Counted from the first letter of the stretch, positions 1-9,256 are shown. The stretch is 64,000 nucleotides of DNA from Halorussus rarus (GCF_003369835.1 NZ_QPMJ01000004.1:124001-188000), one strand, 5' to 3'. A program made the numbers and translations. Notes: generated by a model from the letters alone, not told the origin.

Positions 1-634
1 GGCGCAAATGGTCGCCGTCCGACACCGCGCCAGCGAGGTCGTGCTCGAGCAGGACCGGCACCTCGTCGTCGCCGTCGGGGTCGCGGACCGTCACCTCCTG
101 GGCGTCGACGTACTCGCTGGCTTCGGGCTCGAAGGAGAGGTAGCCCACCGAACTGCACCGCGGGCACTTGGCGTTGGTCCGGAACTCCCGGCCGGACTGG
201 GGGACGTGGCGGGTCACGTCCTCGCACTTCGCGCACCGGAACGCCGCGCGCACGACCTTGGGGCGGAGCGGCCCCGCGTCGGTGACGACGCAGCGCATCG
301 TGTGGAGGCTGTTGAGGTGCTCCGCGCGGAGGTCCGCGAGCGCGACCTCGCTCTCGCCGGGCAGGTCGCTGACCCGGAGGTAGACGTCCCGGAGCTCCCG
401 GTCGATCTCGCCCGAGAGGAACCGCGACAGCGCGGCCTTGCCCGCGCGCAGCGCCTCGTCGGGGTCCGCGAGCAGCGGCCTGACGAACCGGTAGTCGTGG
501 CCGAACCGCTCGGAGCTCACCGATAGCGCCCGCTCGTCGGGGTAGCGGTCCACGAACCGGCGGACCGTCTCGGTCTCGTCGCGGTACACGTACTCGTACC
601 ACTTCTCGGTCAGGTCGCCGCTTCGCGCTGACAT
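1..634 (-). CDS. MCM-like replicative helicase paralogue, N-terminal part (runs off the window)
   Basis: The reading frame is open from the ATG at 632-634 to the left edge, about 211 residues. It matches the MCM N-terminal region: a helical A domain, then an OB-fold with the phrase H-L-N-S-L-H-T-M-R-C, and a zinc-binding module CAKC...CPRC at about residues 133-155, followed by the MCM-typical E-x-S-E-Y-V-D-A-Q. MCM helicases unwind DNA at replication forks. The AAA+ part lies outside the window. From memory, the standard haloarchaeal Mcm has a different N-terminus, so this looks like a divergent extra copy. It is transcribed divergently from the dehydrogenase gene on its right. Confidence 0.72.
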   Translation of the reverse strand, partial: MSARSGDLTEKWYEYVYRDETETVRRFVDRYPDERALSVSSERFGHDYRFVRPLLADPDEALRAGKAALSRFLSGEIDRELRDVYLRVSDLPGESEVALADLRAEHLNSLHTMRCVVTDAGPLRPKVVRAAFRCAKCEDVTRHVPQSGREFRTNAKCPRCSSVGYLSFEPEASEYVDAQEVTVRDPDGDDEVPVLLEHDLAGAVSDGDHLR

Positions 635-848
635 GGGGGTGCGTTCCCCCGCGTCGGTCTTTGTTACACGCCACCTGTCCGCGGCGGGACCGGTTTAGCG
701 TGATCCTGCGACCCCGACGCTGCCGGGCGATACCTCAGCCGTTTTCGTTTACGTTTACGCTTCCGTTTCCGAAATCGTGTTCGAAGGCGCATCGGTCTAC
801 CGGCAGGTCGGTCGGGGACCGCCCTGCGACGGCGGGCGACACACCCGT

Positions 849-856
849 CTTTATGG
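849..856 (+). promoter_or_regulatory. TATA-like box of the FAD/Fe-S dehydrogenase gene
   Basis: The sequence TCTTTATG lies 24-31 nt before the ATG at 880. This is the spacing expected of a haloarchaeal leaderless promoter and argues that the ATG inside this box (853) is not the translation start. Confidence 0.5.
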
Positions 857-879
857 AGTCTCACGTGCCATCACCTCTC

Positions 880-3800
880 ATGTCATCTCCCCCCGCGGAC
901 GGGTCCGACTTCGAGAGCTACCGGGAGACGGTCGGCGTCGACGCGCCAGACGACGCGGCCCACGCCGACCTCGCCGGGGACCTCCGGTCGGCCTGCGACG
1001 GCGATGTCCGGTTCGACGAGTACACGCAGATCCTGTACGCGACCGACGGGAGCATCTACCAGGCCCGACCGGCGGGCGTCGTCTTCCCGACCGATACGGC
1101 CGATGTCCAGGCCGCGATGCGGGTGGCGGCCGACCACGACGCGACGGTCCTGCCCCGCGGCGCAGGCTCGTCGCTGGCGGGTCAGGCCGTCGGCTCCGGG
1201 TGCGTCGTGCTCGACTTCACCCGGCACATGGACGCGATTCTCGAGGTGGACGCCGACGCCAAGCGAGCGACGGTCCGCCCCGGCGTCGTCCAGGACCACC
1301 TCGACGCCCGGCTCGCCGAGGACGGCCTGAAGTTCGCGCCCGACCCGGCGTCGTCGAACCGGGCGACCGTCGGCGGCGGCATCGGCAACAACTCGACCGG
1401 CGCCCACTCGGTCCGGTACGGTATCACCGACGCGTACGTCGAGGAGTGCGAGGCGGTGCTGGCCGACGGGACGACGATTCGCGCACGCGAGGTCGAGCTC
1501 GACGGGCCCGAGTGGGACGAGATCGTGTCGGGCGACGACCGCGAGGCCGACCTCTACCGGACCGTCCGCGGCCTGGTCGAGGACAACGCCGACGAGATCG
1601 AGCGCCGGTATCCCGAGCTCAAGCGGTCGGTGTCGGGGTACAACCTCCACAAGTGCGTGTACGTAAACGAAAACGGAAACGAATGCGTAAACATCGCCAA
1701 GCTGCTGGTCGGCGCCGAGGGGACGCTGGGCGTCGTGACCGAAGCGACCCTCTCGCTGGTGTCGAAGCCCGACGAGACCGCCCTGGCGCTGTACTGCTTC
1801 GAGGACCTGTTGTCGGCGATGGAGGCCGTCCCGGTCGCGCTCGACTTCGATCCGAGCGCGGTCGAACTGATGGACGACGAGGTGTTCCGGCTCGCCCGGG
1901 AGTCGACCGAGTACGCCGAGTACGCCGAACCCATCCCCGACGAGGCGGCGGCCGCCCTGATGCTGGAGTTCGACTCGGAGGTCCGCGACGACCTCGAAGG
2001 GGCTATCGCCGAGACCAACGCCGAGTTCGTCCACGCGGGCGCGGCGTTCGACGTGCTGGAGGCCTACGACGACGAGTCCCAGGCGAAGCTCTGGAAGCTC
2101 CGGAAGGCCGCCATCCCGCTGCTGATGAGCATGGAGGGCGACCCCAAGCCCTACCCGTTCATCGAGGACGCCTCGGTCCCGCCCGCGGAGCTCGCCGAGT
2201 ACGTCCAGGGGTTCGAGGGCGTGTTGGAGGCCCACGACACCTCGGCGGCGTACTTCGCCCACGCCGGCAGCGGCACCCTCCACGTCCGGCCGGTGCTGAA
2301 CCTCAAGGACGCCGAAGGAGTCGAAAAGATGCGTTCCATCGCCGAGGACGTCACCTCGCTCGTGCTCGAACACCACGGGTCGTTCTCGGGCGAGCACGGC
2401 GACGGCCTCGCCCGGACCCAGTTCAACCCGAAGCTCTACGGCCCCGACCTCTGGGACGCCTTCAAGCGGCTCAAGACCGCGTTCGACCCCGACTGGCGCA
2501 TGAACCCCGGCAAGGTCGTCTACCGGGACTCGCCGGACGACTACGGACCGGACTCCGATAGGGCCGTCGGCGCGGACATCCGGGAGAACCTGCGGTACGG
2601 CCCGGCCTACTCGTCGCTCGAACCCGCGACCGAGCAGGACTTCTCGGACGACGGGGGCTTCTCGCACCTCGTCGAGCTCTGCAACGGCTGCGGCACCTGC
2701 CGCCAGACCGATTCGGAGGTGATGTGTCCCTCCTACCGCGGGATGGACGACGAGATGGCGACCACCCGCGGCCGGGCCAACATGCTCCGGGCGGCCATCT
2801 CGGGCGAGCTCCCGCCCGAGGAGATGTACACCGAGCGCTTCCAGAAGGAGGTGCTCGACCTCTGTCTCGGCTGCAAGGGCTGTCAGAGCGACTGCCCGAC
2901 GGGCGTCGACCTCGCGAAACTGAAGGCCGAAGTCAAGCATCGGTACCACCAGCGCGAGGGCGCGGGCCTCCGCGAGCGACTGTTCGCGGAGGTCGACCGG
3001 CTCGCGGCCGTGGGGTCGGCGCTCGCGCCCGTCTCGAACTGGCTGGTCGACCTGCCCGGCTCCGGCGTCGTCGCCGAGAAGGCGCTGGGCATCGCCCGCG
3101 AGCGGGACTTCCCCGAGTTCGCCGACCAGTCGTTCGCGGCGTGGTTCGAGGCCCGGGGCGGCCCCCGGATCTCCGCTTCCGAGGCGACCGAGCGCGTCCT
3201 GTTCGTTCCCGACACCTACACCAACTACGTCTACCCCGCGACCGGCCGGGCCGCGGTCCAGGTGCTCGAAGCCGCCGGCGTCAGGGTGGAGGTGCCCGAC
3301 GCCGACCCGAGCGGCCGGCCGGCGTACTCCGAGGGGTTTCTCGACGTCGCCCGCGACCGCGCCCGGTCGAACGTCGACCTGCTGGCGCCCCGGGTCCGCG
3401 ACGGCTGGTCGGTCGTCTACCCCGAACCGTCCGACGCCGCGATGGTCCAGGACGAGTACCGCGACCTGCTCCCGGACTCGGACGACGTCGACGAGGTCGC
3501 CGCCAGCGCCTACGGCGTCTGCGAGTACCTCGACACGCACCACGCCGGCGCGGTCGACTTCGAGGCGCCCGACCGCCGGCTGGCCTACCACGGCCACTGC
3601 AATCAGAAGGCGCTGGGTACCGCCGGCCACGCCGCCGCGGTGCTCTCCCGGGCGGGCTACGAGGTGGCCGCGCTCGACTCGGGCTGCTGCGGGATGGCCG
3701 GGTCGTTCGGCTACCACGCCGAGCACTACGACCTCTCGCAGTCCATCGGCGACATCCTGCGCGATCAGATCGCCGAGACCGACGCCGACGAGGTGGTCGC

Positions 3801-3885
3801 GCCCGGGGCGTCCTGCCGGTCGCAGCTCGACACCGAGCGACCGACCCACCCGGTCGAGGCGCTGGCCGCGGCGCTCCCTGACTGA
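880..3885 (+). CDS. FAD-linked oxidase / Fe-S dehydrogenase fusion (glycolate or D-lactate dehydrogenase type)
   Basis: A 1001-residue fusion protein. Residues about 50-240 form an FAD-binding type 4 (vanillyl-alcohol-oxidase-like) domain with PRGAGSSLAG near residue 92. Residues about 290-540 are the FAD-oxidase C-terminal domain. Two ferredoxin-like cysteine clusters follow (CNGCGTC near 601, CLGCKGC near 662), then two CCG-type motifs (HGHCNQK near 905, CCGMAGSFGY near 936). This is the GlcD+GlcF or Dld+LldE arrangement in one chain. Such enzymes oxidise 2-hydroxy acids and pass electrons to the respiratory chain; the substrate cannot be told from sequence. The start at 880 fits the TATA box at 849-856. 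Residues about 260-272 contain an unusual Asn/Glu-rich stretch encoded by AAACGR hexamers (see findings). The next gene begins 185 nt downstream with its own promoter. Confidence 0.88.
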   Translation: MSSPPADGSDFESYRETVGVDAPDDAAHADLAGDLRSACDGDVRFDEYTQILYATDGSIYQARPAGVVFPTDTADVQAAMRVAADHDATVLPRGAGSSLAGQAVGSGCVVLDFTRHMDAILEVDADAKRATVRPGVVQDHLDARLAEDGLKFAPDPASSNRATVGGGIGNNSTGAHSVRYGITDAYVEECEAVLADGTTIRAREVELDGPEWDEIVSGDDREADLYRTVRGLVEDNADEIERRYPELKRSVSGYNLHKCVYVNENGNECVNIAKLLVGAEGTLGVVTEATLSLVSKPDETALALYCFEDLLSAMEAVPVALDFDPSAVELMDDEVFRLARESTEYAEYAEPIPDEAAAALMLEFDSEVRDDLEGAIAETNAEFVHAGAAFDVLEAYDDESQAKLWKLRKAAIPLLMSMEGDPKPYPFIEDASVPPAELAEYVQGFEGVLEAHDTSAAYFAHAGSGTLHVRPVLNLKDAEGVEKMRSIAEDVTSLVLEHHGSFSGEHGDGLARTQFNPKLYGPDLWDAFKRLKTAFDPDWRMNPGKVVYRDSPDDYGPDSDRAVGADIRENLRYGPAYSSLEPATEQDFSDDGGFSHLVELCNGCGTCRQTDSEVMCPSYRGMDDEMATTRGRANMLRAAISGELPPEEMYTERFQKEVLDLCLGCKGCQSDCPTGVDLAKLKAEVKHRYHQREGAGLRERLFAEVDRLAAVGSALAPVSNWLVDLPGSGVVAEKALGIARERDFPEFADQSFAAWFEARGGPRISASEATERVLFVPDTYTNYVYPATGRAAVQVLEAAGVRVEVPDADPSGRPAYSEGFLDVARDRARSNVDLLAPRVRDGWSVVYPEPSDAAMVQDEYRDLLPDSDDVDEVAASAYGVCEYLDTHHAGAVDFEAPDRRLAYHGHCNQKALGTAGHAAAVLSRAGYEVAALDSGCCGMAGSFGYHAEHYDLSQSIGDILRDQIAETDADEVVAPGASCRSQLDTERPTHPVEALAAALPD

Positions 3886-4030
3886 CCGACGGACCGACTT
3901 TCCCCTCCGAGTAGGGTCTTCGGTACCGGAGTCTCACGGTTTCAGCTCCGGAAGCGGACGTATTTTCCGCCAGTTCGGTTGAACTGTCGGCCGAAACATT
4001 CAAAACCTTACGCTCGCCGTGTAGCAAGTA

Positions 4031-4045
4031 ATTAACATTATTAAT
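4031..4045 (+). promoter_or_regulatory. AT-rich inverted repeat and promoter region of the first Liv-type operon
   Basis: ATTAA-CATTA-TTAAT has perfect 5-nt arms and lies 26-40 nt before the ATG at 4071. It stands out from the GC-rich surroundings and covers the expected TATA position. It could be only the promoter core or also a regulator site; the symmetry is short. Confidence 0.4.
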
Positions 4046-4070
4046 CATTGGGTTGTCTGCCGGGACGGGT

Positions 4071-5318
4071 ATGTCAAGAAATGGCACGGTACTCGGACGG
4101 CGTCGATTCTTGCAACTGACCGGCGGGGCGAGCGCGGTCGGCTTCGCCGGCGTCGGGAGCGCGGTACAGGGGAACGTCCCGATCGGTCACCTGGCGCCGT
4201 TCAGCGGGGGGCTCGGCTGGATCGGCCCGAACGCGGAGAAGGCCGTGGCGCTGGCCCTCTCGGAGGTCAACGAGGCCGGTCTACTCGACGGCCGGCAGGT
4301 GAGCATCAACCGACAGGACAGCGAGACCAACCCGCAGGCCGCGCTGTCGGCGTTCCAGACCCTCGACAGTCAGGGGGTCGTCGCGGTCATCGGGCCGTCC
4401 AGTTCGGTGATGCCGAACCTGGTCCAGCCGGCCCAGGACGCCCAGCTCCCGTTGATATCGACGATGGCGGGCACGCTGCAGCTCGACGACGTCGGCGGCG
4501 AGTACATCTGGCGGACCGTCCCGAGCGACAGCATCGGCGGCCGGGCCCAGGGCGCGTACGCGGTCGACCAGGGGTGGGAGCGGATGGCCCTGACGTTCAA
4601 GAACGACAAGGGCTCCCAGAGCTTCTCGGCCGCCGTCGGCGAGTTCTTCCAGTCGCAGGGCGGGCAGTTGGTCTCCGAGACCCCGCTCGCGCTCAACGCC
4701 GACTCCTACCGCAGCGAGATCAACACGATCCAGAACTCGAACCCGGACGTCATCTCGATGACGGCCGGGACGGAGGTCTCGAGCCTGTTCATCCAGAACT
4801 ACCGCGAACTCGGCGTCGAGACGCCGCTGCTGTTGAGCAACGACGTCATCACGCCGGACTTCATCGAGCAGATGGGCGCCGACACGATGGACGGGATGCT
4901 CGGCCAGGCGCCGGCGCCGGGACCGGCGTTCGACCAGTTCGCACAGAAGTACCAGCAGATGCACGACGAGCAGCCGGGCACGTTCAGCGACTCGTCGTAC
5001 GACGCGATGAACCTCATCGCGCTGGCCATCGAACAGGCCGGCGAGGCCTCGCGGCAGGCGGTCGCACAGAACCTCCGTAGCGTCGGCACGCCGCCGGGCC
5101 AGAAGGTCACGACGTTCCAGGAGGGCAAGCAGGCGCTCGCGAACGGGAACGAGATCAACTACCAGGGTGCGTCCAACCCGCAGAACTTCGACGAGAACGG
5201 CAACGTCGTGGGGCCGTTCTCGATAGTCCGGGTCGAGAACGGCGAGTGGACCGAGGTGGAGACGTTCTCGACGTCCGAACTCACCCAGGGCGACGGGGCG
5301 ACGACGACCACGGCGTAG
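4071..5318 (+). CDS. Branched-chain amino acid-type ABC transporter, substrate-binding protein (LivK-like)
   Basis: A 415-residue periplasmic-binding-protein type 6 family member. The N-terminus has a twin-arginine motif (RRRFLQ, residues 10-15) and a hydrophobic stretch ending in A-V-Q-G, so Tat export is expected. The mature part begins VPIGHLAPFSGG and carries the G-P-S-S-S ligand-loop region typical of Leu/Ile/Val-type receptors. The C-terminal TTTTA tail is short. The ATG at 4071 is preferred over an upstream TTG because the Tat signal then starts normally. It is first in a five-gene cluster encoding a complete transporter. The ligand could be an amino acid, amide or urea; the sequence does not decide. 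Confidence 0.88.
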   Translation: MSRNGTVLGRRRFLQLTGGASAVGFAGVGSAVQGNVPIGHLAPFSGGLGWIGPNAEKAVALALSEVNEAGLLDGRQVSINRQDSETNPQAALSAFQTLDSQGVVAVIGPSSSVMPNLVQPAQDAQLPLISTMAGTLQLDDVGGEYIWRTVPSDSIGGRAQGAYAVDQGWERMALTFKNDKGSQSFSAAVGEFFQSQGGQLVSETPLALNADSYRSEINTIQNSNPDVISMTAGTEVSSLFIQNYRELGVETPLLLSNDVITPDFIEQMGADTMDGMLGQAPAPGPAFDQFAQKYQQMHDEQPGTFSDSSYDAMNLIALAIEQAGEASRQAVAQNLRSVGTPPGQKVTTFQEGKQALANGNEINYQGASNPQNFDENGNVVGPFSIVRVENGEWTEVETFSTSELTQGDGATTTTA

Positions 5319-5327
5319 GCGAACCCG

Positions 5328-5343
5328 CGTCGCTTTTCTTTCC
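5328..5343 (+). terminator. Possible T-rich (partial) terminator after the binding-protein gene
   Basis: A pyrimidine-rich tract (CTTTTCTTTCC) begins about 13 nt after the stop codon of the binding-protein gene and precedes the permease gene by 125 nt. Archaeal terminators are often simple T tracts. Partial termination here would explain how the binding protein could be made in excess over the membrane parts. Confidence 0.3.
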
Positions 5344-5468
5344 ATGCCACGTCAACACCTCGACACCTCGACGACGGACTGCACCGGAGACCAACCGCTG
5401 TACCGGCCGACACGGGACGCGAGCGAACGGGCCCCGGGGACGCCGCCTCACGCGCGGGGGACGAAGCG

Positions 5469-6419
5469 ATGGCTGTAGGCAGTCTCGTCCTGCTGGTGGC
5501 GACCATCATGGGCATCTACTCGCTGCTCGCCATCGGGCTCAACATGCACTGGGGCGACACCGGCCTGCTGAACTTCGCCCACGCCGCCTTCTTCGCCATC
5601 GGGGCGTACACCTCGGCCATCCTGACGACCCAGCCCGAGACCGGCCTCCTGGCCACCCGGACCGTGGGCGCCAGCCTGCCGATACCGGTGGGTATCGTCG
5701 CGGGAACGGCGCTCGCTGCGGTCGCGGGCGTTCTCATCGCGGTCACGAGCGTCAGACTCGAGGGCGACTACCTCGCGATGGTGACCCTGAGCTCGGCCGA
5801 ACTCATCCGGCTCGTCATCCACAACGAGGGGTGGCTGACCTCCGGCGCCCAGTCGCTGAAGGGCATCCAGCGCCCGCTTGAGGGCGCGGTCCCACTCCGG
5901 TACGACGTCTTCTACTTCCTGCTGGTCGTGGCGGTGCTCGCGGCGAGCTACCTCGTGTTCCGGCGTCTCGCGGGAAGTCCCTTCGGTCGGGTGCTCCACG
6001 CAGTTCGGGAGGACGAGGACGTCCCGCTCGCGCTCGGCAAGGACACCACGTGGTTCAAGCTCAAGTCGTTCGGCCTCGGCGCGGCCATCGCCGGCCTCGC
6101 CGGGGGTCTCTGGGCCCACTACGTCTACGCCATCACGCCCAGCATGTTCCTGCCGAACATCACCTTCACCATCTGGGCGGCGGTCATCATCGGCGGCGCG
6201 GGGAGCTACCTCGGCGCGATCGTCGGCACGGTGTTCATCGTCGGCATCCGCCAGATCACCCGGTTCGTCCCGTCGGACGTCCCGTTCGCCAGCGACCTGC
6301 CGTACATCCGGCTGGTGGTCATCGGCGTCCTGCTCATCGCGGTGCTGTACTACCGTCCGTACGGGCTGCTCGGCGACGAGGAGCGCATGCTCGCGGGAAC
6401 CGAGGAGGGGGCCGACTGA
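5469..6419 (+). CDS. Branched-chain amino acid-type ABC transporter permease (LivM-like)
   Basis: A 316-residue integral membrane protein with about eight to ten hydrophobic segments. It has the LivM-family stretch L-N-F-A-H-A-A-F-F-A-I-G-A-Y near the start and the cytoplasmic coupling region G-R-V-L-H-A-V-R-E-D-E that contacts the ATPases. It forms the translocation pore with the LivH-like protein. The stop TGA overlaps the next ATG (ATGATGG-type junction at 6417-6421), so translation is probably coupled. The position after the binding-protein gene and before LivH, G and F is a standard Liv order. Confidence 0.87.
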   Translation: MAVGSLVLLVATIMGIYSLLAIGLNMHWGDTGLLNFAHAAFFAIGAYTSAILTTQPETGLLATRTVGASLPIPVGIVAGTALAAVAGVLIAVTSVRLEGDYLAMVTLSSAELIRLVIHNEGWLTSGAQSLKGIQRPLEGAVPLRYDVFYFLLVVAVLAASYLVFRRLAGSPFGRVLHAVREDEDVPLALGKDTTWFKLKSFGLGAAIAGLAGGLWAHYVYAITPSMFLPNITFTIWAAVIIGGAGSYLGAIVGTVFIVGIRQITRFVPSDVPFASDLPYIRLVVIGVLLIAVLYYRPYGLLGDEERMLAGTEEGAD

Positions 6420-7285
6420 TGGCGGCGTTCGACCCGCAGTTCCTCTGGAACGGGCTGGTCGTCGGCAGCATCATCGCGGTCGCGGCGCTCGGCCTGACGC
6501 TCATCTTCGGCATCCTCAACTTCATCAACATCGCCTACGGCGACTACATGGCGCTGGGCGCCTACGTCGCGTTCGCGGCCAACGTCCAGTACGACCTCAA
6601 CATCGTGGTCGCCGCGCTGCTGGGCATGGTCGGGATGGCGGTCGGCGCGCTCGTCCTGGACAAGCTCGTCTTCGAGCGGTTCCGCTCGCGGAGCGCCATC
6701 GTCCTGCTGGTGGTCTCCATCGGGCTGGCGTTCGTCCTCCGGAACCTGATACGCATCGTCTGGGGGACGGGGAACCGCCGGTTCAGCGGCCCCATCGAGG
6801 CGGCCCCGCAGGTCCTCGGCGTCCGGATGCTCCCCGACCAGGTCGCCATCCTCGTCATCAGCGTCGCCATCCTCGCCGGGACCTACGTCCTGCTCCGGCG
6901 GACGAGGATCGGCATCGCCATGCGCGCCGCCTCGGACGACACGGACCTCGCCCGGGTGCGGGGCATCGACACCGAGCGGCTGGTGACCTACGTCTGGCTC
7001 GCGGGCGGGGCCATCGCGGGCATCGCGGGCATCCTGCTGGGGCTGGACGCCCAGATCCGGCCGAACATGGGGTTCACCTCGCTCATCCCAATCTTCGCCG
7101 CGGTCATCCTCGGCGGCATCGGCGACCCGATCGGCGCGGTCGCCGGCGGCTACGCAATCGGGGTCACCCAGGAGCTCAGCGTGATGGTCATCCCCTCGGA
7201 GTACAAGCCCGCGATCGGTCTGCTGCTGCTCATCATCGGGCTGCTGTCGCGGCCAGAGGGGCTGTTCGGGGAGGCGACCCGATGA
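6419..7285 (+). CDS. Branched-chain amino acid-type ABC transporter permease (LivH-like)
   Basis: A 288-residue membrane protein. The N-terminal I-L-N-F-I-N-I-A-Y-G-D-Y-M-A-L-G-A-Y and the later M-R-A-A-S-D-D-T-D-L-A coupling loop are hallmarks of LivH. The ATG at 6419 overlaps the preceding stop, and its own stop overlaps the next start (ATGA at 7282-7285). It is the second permease of the HAAT-type importer and pairs with the LivM-like protein. The ORF stays open far upstream of 6419, but that stretch overlaps the LivM gene and is rejected. Confidence 0.87.
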   Translation: MAAFDPQFLWNGLVVGSIIAVAALGLTLIFGILNFINIAYGDYMALGAYVAFAANVQYDLNIVVAALLGMVGMAVGALVLDKLVFERFRSRSAIVLLVVSIGLAFVLRNLIRIVWGTGNRRFSGPIEAAPQVLGVRMLPDQVAILVISVAILAGTYVLLRRTRIGIAMRAASDDTDLARVRGIDTERLVTYVWLAGGAIAGIAGILLGLDAQIRPNMGFTSLIPIFAAVILGGIGDPIGAVAGGYAIGVTQELSVMVIPSEYKPAIGLLLLIIGLLSRPEGLFGEATR

Positions 7286-8052
7286 CCGACCCCATCCTCC
7301 GGGCCGAGAACCTCCGGAAGTCGTTCGGCGGTCTGGTCGCGGTCGACGACGCCTCGTTCACGGTCGAGGAGGGCACCATCGTCGGGCTCATCGGTCCGAA
7401 CGGCGCGGGCAAGTCGACGACCTTCAACCTGCTCTCGGGCTTCCACGACCTCGACGCCGGCGAGGTCGTCTTCGAGGGGGAGTCGGTCACCGGGCTCTCG
7501 CCCGACGAGCGCGCCCAGCGGGGCATGGTCCGGACGTTCCAGATAACGCGGGAGCTCACGGGGATGCGGGTCACCTCGAACATGCTGCTTGCCGCGCAGG
7601 ACCACCCCGGGGAGAAGGTCCTGCCCGCGCTCCTCAACACCGACTCGGTCGAGACGCGGGAGGCCCAGGCGCGCGAGCGGGCCGAGGAGCTGCTGGAGTT
7701 CCTCGACCTCGGGGAACTCCGCGACGAGTACGCCGGCAACCTCTCGGGCGGCCAGCGCAAGCTGCTCGAACTCGGTCGGGCGCTGATGGCCGACCCCGAC
7801 CTGCTCCTGCTCGACGAGCCGATGGCCGGGGTGAACCCGGAGCTGACCGACCGGCTGCTCGCGCGCATCGACGACCTCCAGTCCGAGGAGGGGATGACGT
7901 TCGTCATCGTCGAGCACGACATGGACGTCATCATGTCGATCAGCGACAAGGTCATCGGGATGCACAACGGCGAGGTGCTGTCGGTCGGGACGCCCGACGA
8001 GGTCAGGAGCGACGACCGGATGCTCGAGGCCTACCTGGGGGGAACCGCGTGA
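7282..8052 (+). CDS. Branched-chain amino acid-type ABC transporter ATP-binding protein (LivG-like)
   Basis: A 256-residue ATPase with Walker A GPNGAGKST near residue 39, signature LSGGQRKLLELGRAL near 154 and Walker B LLLLDEP near 174, followed by the H-loop E-H-D-M-D-V. The insert after the Q-loop and the phrase M-A-G-V-N-P fit LivG rather than LivF. It energises import through the two permeases. The start overlaps the LivH stop by 4 nt and the stop overlaps the LivF GTG start by 4 nt, so the set is a tight operon. Confidence 0.9.
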   Translation: MTDPILRAENLRKSFGGLVAVDDASFTVEEGTIVGLIGPNGAGKSTTFNLLSGFHDLDAGEVVFEGESVTGLSPDERAQRGMVRTFQITRELTGMRVTSNMLLAAQDHPGEKVLPALLNTDSVETREAQARERAEELLEFLDLGELRDEYAGNLSGGQRKLLELGRALMADPDLLLLDEPMAGVNPELTDRLLARIDDLQSEEGMTFVIVEHDMDVIMSISDKVIGMHNGEVLSVGTPDEVRSDDRMLEAYLGGTA

Positions 8053-8756
8053 CGCTGCTCGAGGTCTCGGACGTCGAGAGCGGCTACGGCGACGTCCTGG
8101 TCATCCACGGCGTCGACCTCGCGGTGGCCGACGGCGAGATGGTCTCCGTCATCGGCCCGAACGGCGCGGGCAAGTCCACGCTGCTGAAGACCGTCGCGGG
8201 GCTGCTGCCGGCCCGGTCGGGGACGGTCCGGTTCGACGGTGAGGACATCACAGGCGTGCCCGCCGAGGAGATCATCTACCACGGCATCTGCTACGTCCCC
8301 CAGACCACCAACATCTTCGGCAAGCTGACGGTGCGCGAGAACCTGCTGATGGGCGCGTGGGCGCTCGACGAGGCTGCGTTCGAGGACCGGGTCGAGCGCG
8401 TCTACGACCGTTTCCCGGTGTTGGAGGAGCGACCGAACCAGCGCGCCGAGACCATGAGCGGGGGCCAGCAGCAGATGCTGGCGATGGGCGCGGCGCTGAT
8501 GCTGGACCCCGACCTGCTAATCCTCGACGAACCGTCCGCCGGCCTGGCCCCCCAGCTCATCGACGGCGTCTTCGAGAAGATCGGCGACATCAACGACGAC
8601 GGGACCGCGGTGCTGATGGTCGAGCAGAACGCCCGCCGCGCGCTCCGGGAGGCCGACCGCGGCGTCGTCCTCGATATGGGCGAGGACCGCTTCGAGGGGA
8701 CCGGCGAGGAACTGCTGGAGTCCGAGGAGATCGCGGAACTGTACCTGGGGTCGTGA
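8049..8756 (+). CDS. Branched-chain amino acid-type ABC transporter ATP-binding protein (LivF-like)
   Basis: A 235-residue ATPase beginning with GTG. Walker A GPNGAGKST lies near residue 37, signature MSGGQQQM near 136, Walker B LLILDEPSAGLAP near 156, and the H-loop V-E-Q-N-A-R-R-A near 195. V-E-Q-N is typical of LivF, in contrast to the E-H-D of LivG. It completes the five-component transporter. Because the second Liv-type set (25317-28543) has no ATPases, these two could serve both systems; that is an inference from gene content only. Confidence 0.9.
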   Translation: MTLLEVSDVESGYGDVLVIHGVDLAVADGEMVSVIGPNGAGKSTLLKTVAGLLPARSGTVRFDGEDITGVPAEEIIYHGICYVPQTTNIFGKLTVRENLLMGAWALDEAAFEDRVERVYDRFPVLEERPNQRAETMSGGQQQMLAMGAALMLDPDLLILDEPSAGLAPQLIDGVFEKIGDINDDGTAVLMVEQNARRALREADRGVVLDMGEDRFEGTGEELLESEEIAELYLGS

Positions 8757-8867
8757 CCGGGCCCACCGCCTCGCGGTCGGCCGACCGCCGCGGATCTCGA
8801 TTCTCTCCGGTGATAATCACTGGCTAACTTTAAACGTCTGGGCTGTGAACTGCCTGTCAGTAGCGAA

Positions 8868-9146
8868 ATGCAACCGATGGAAATCGCCTACGTGGTCCTC
8901 AGCGTGACCCTGGTAGTCGTGGGCCTGACGCTGGTCGGCATGGCGGCACGGGCCTACATCCAGACGGAGAATCGAGCGATGCTGCTGCTGTCGATCGGCT
9001 TCTCGTTCGTCGTGGCCGCGGCGGTCGCGACCACCTTCAGCGCGTTCCTGACCGACTTCTCCCGGAGCCGACTCCTGCTGACGGTCAACTACGCGGTCAC
9101 GACGATCGGCTACGTCTTCATCGTGTCGAGCGTCAGGGCGCAGTAG
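8868..9146 (+). CDS. Small three-helix membrane protein, function unknown
   Basis: A 92-residue protein with three hydrophobic segments (about residues 5-27, 38-60 and 67-87) and no recognisable catalytic residues. A TATA-like CTTTAAAC lies 34-41 nt upstream at 8827-8834. The topology and the loop R-A-Y-I-Q-T-E-N-R-A-M-L-L-L-S resemble the membrane protein at 59035-59457 (R-R-R-S-R-S-Y-L-L-V-T), which sits directly before a wHTH regulator. Both may belong to one haloarchaeal small-membrane-protein family (DUF7521-like from memory). No partner gene is obvious here. Confidence 0.68.
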   Translation: MQPMEIAYVVLSVTLVVVGLTLVGMAARAYIQTENRAMLLLSIGFSFVVAAAVATTFSAFLTDFSRSRLLLTVNYAVTTIGYVFIVSSVRAQ

Positions 9147-9256
9147 CGCGCCCGCGAACCGGAACCGTCGCACTTCCACGAAGCCCCTCCTCTTCTCTGT
9201 CGCGCCGGTCTGCCGCCTCGGAAACCTACTTGCCGCGGGGCGTCCTGGGTCCGTCC

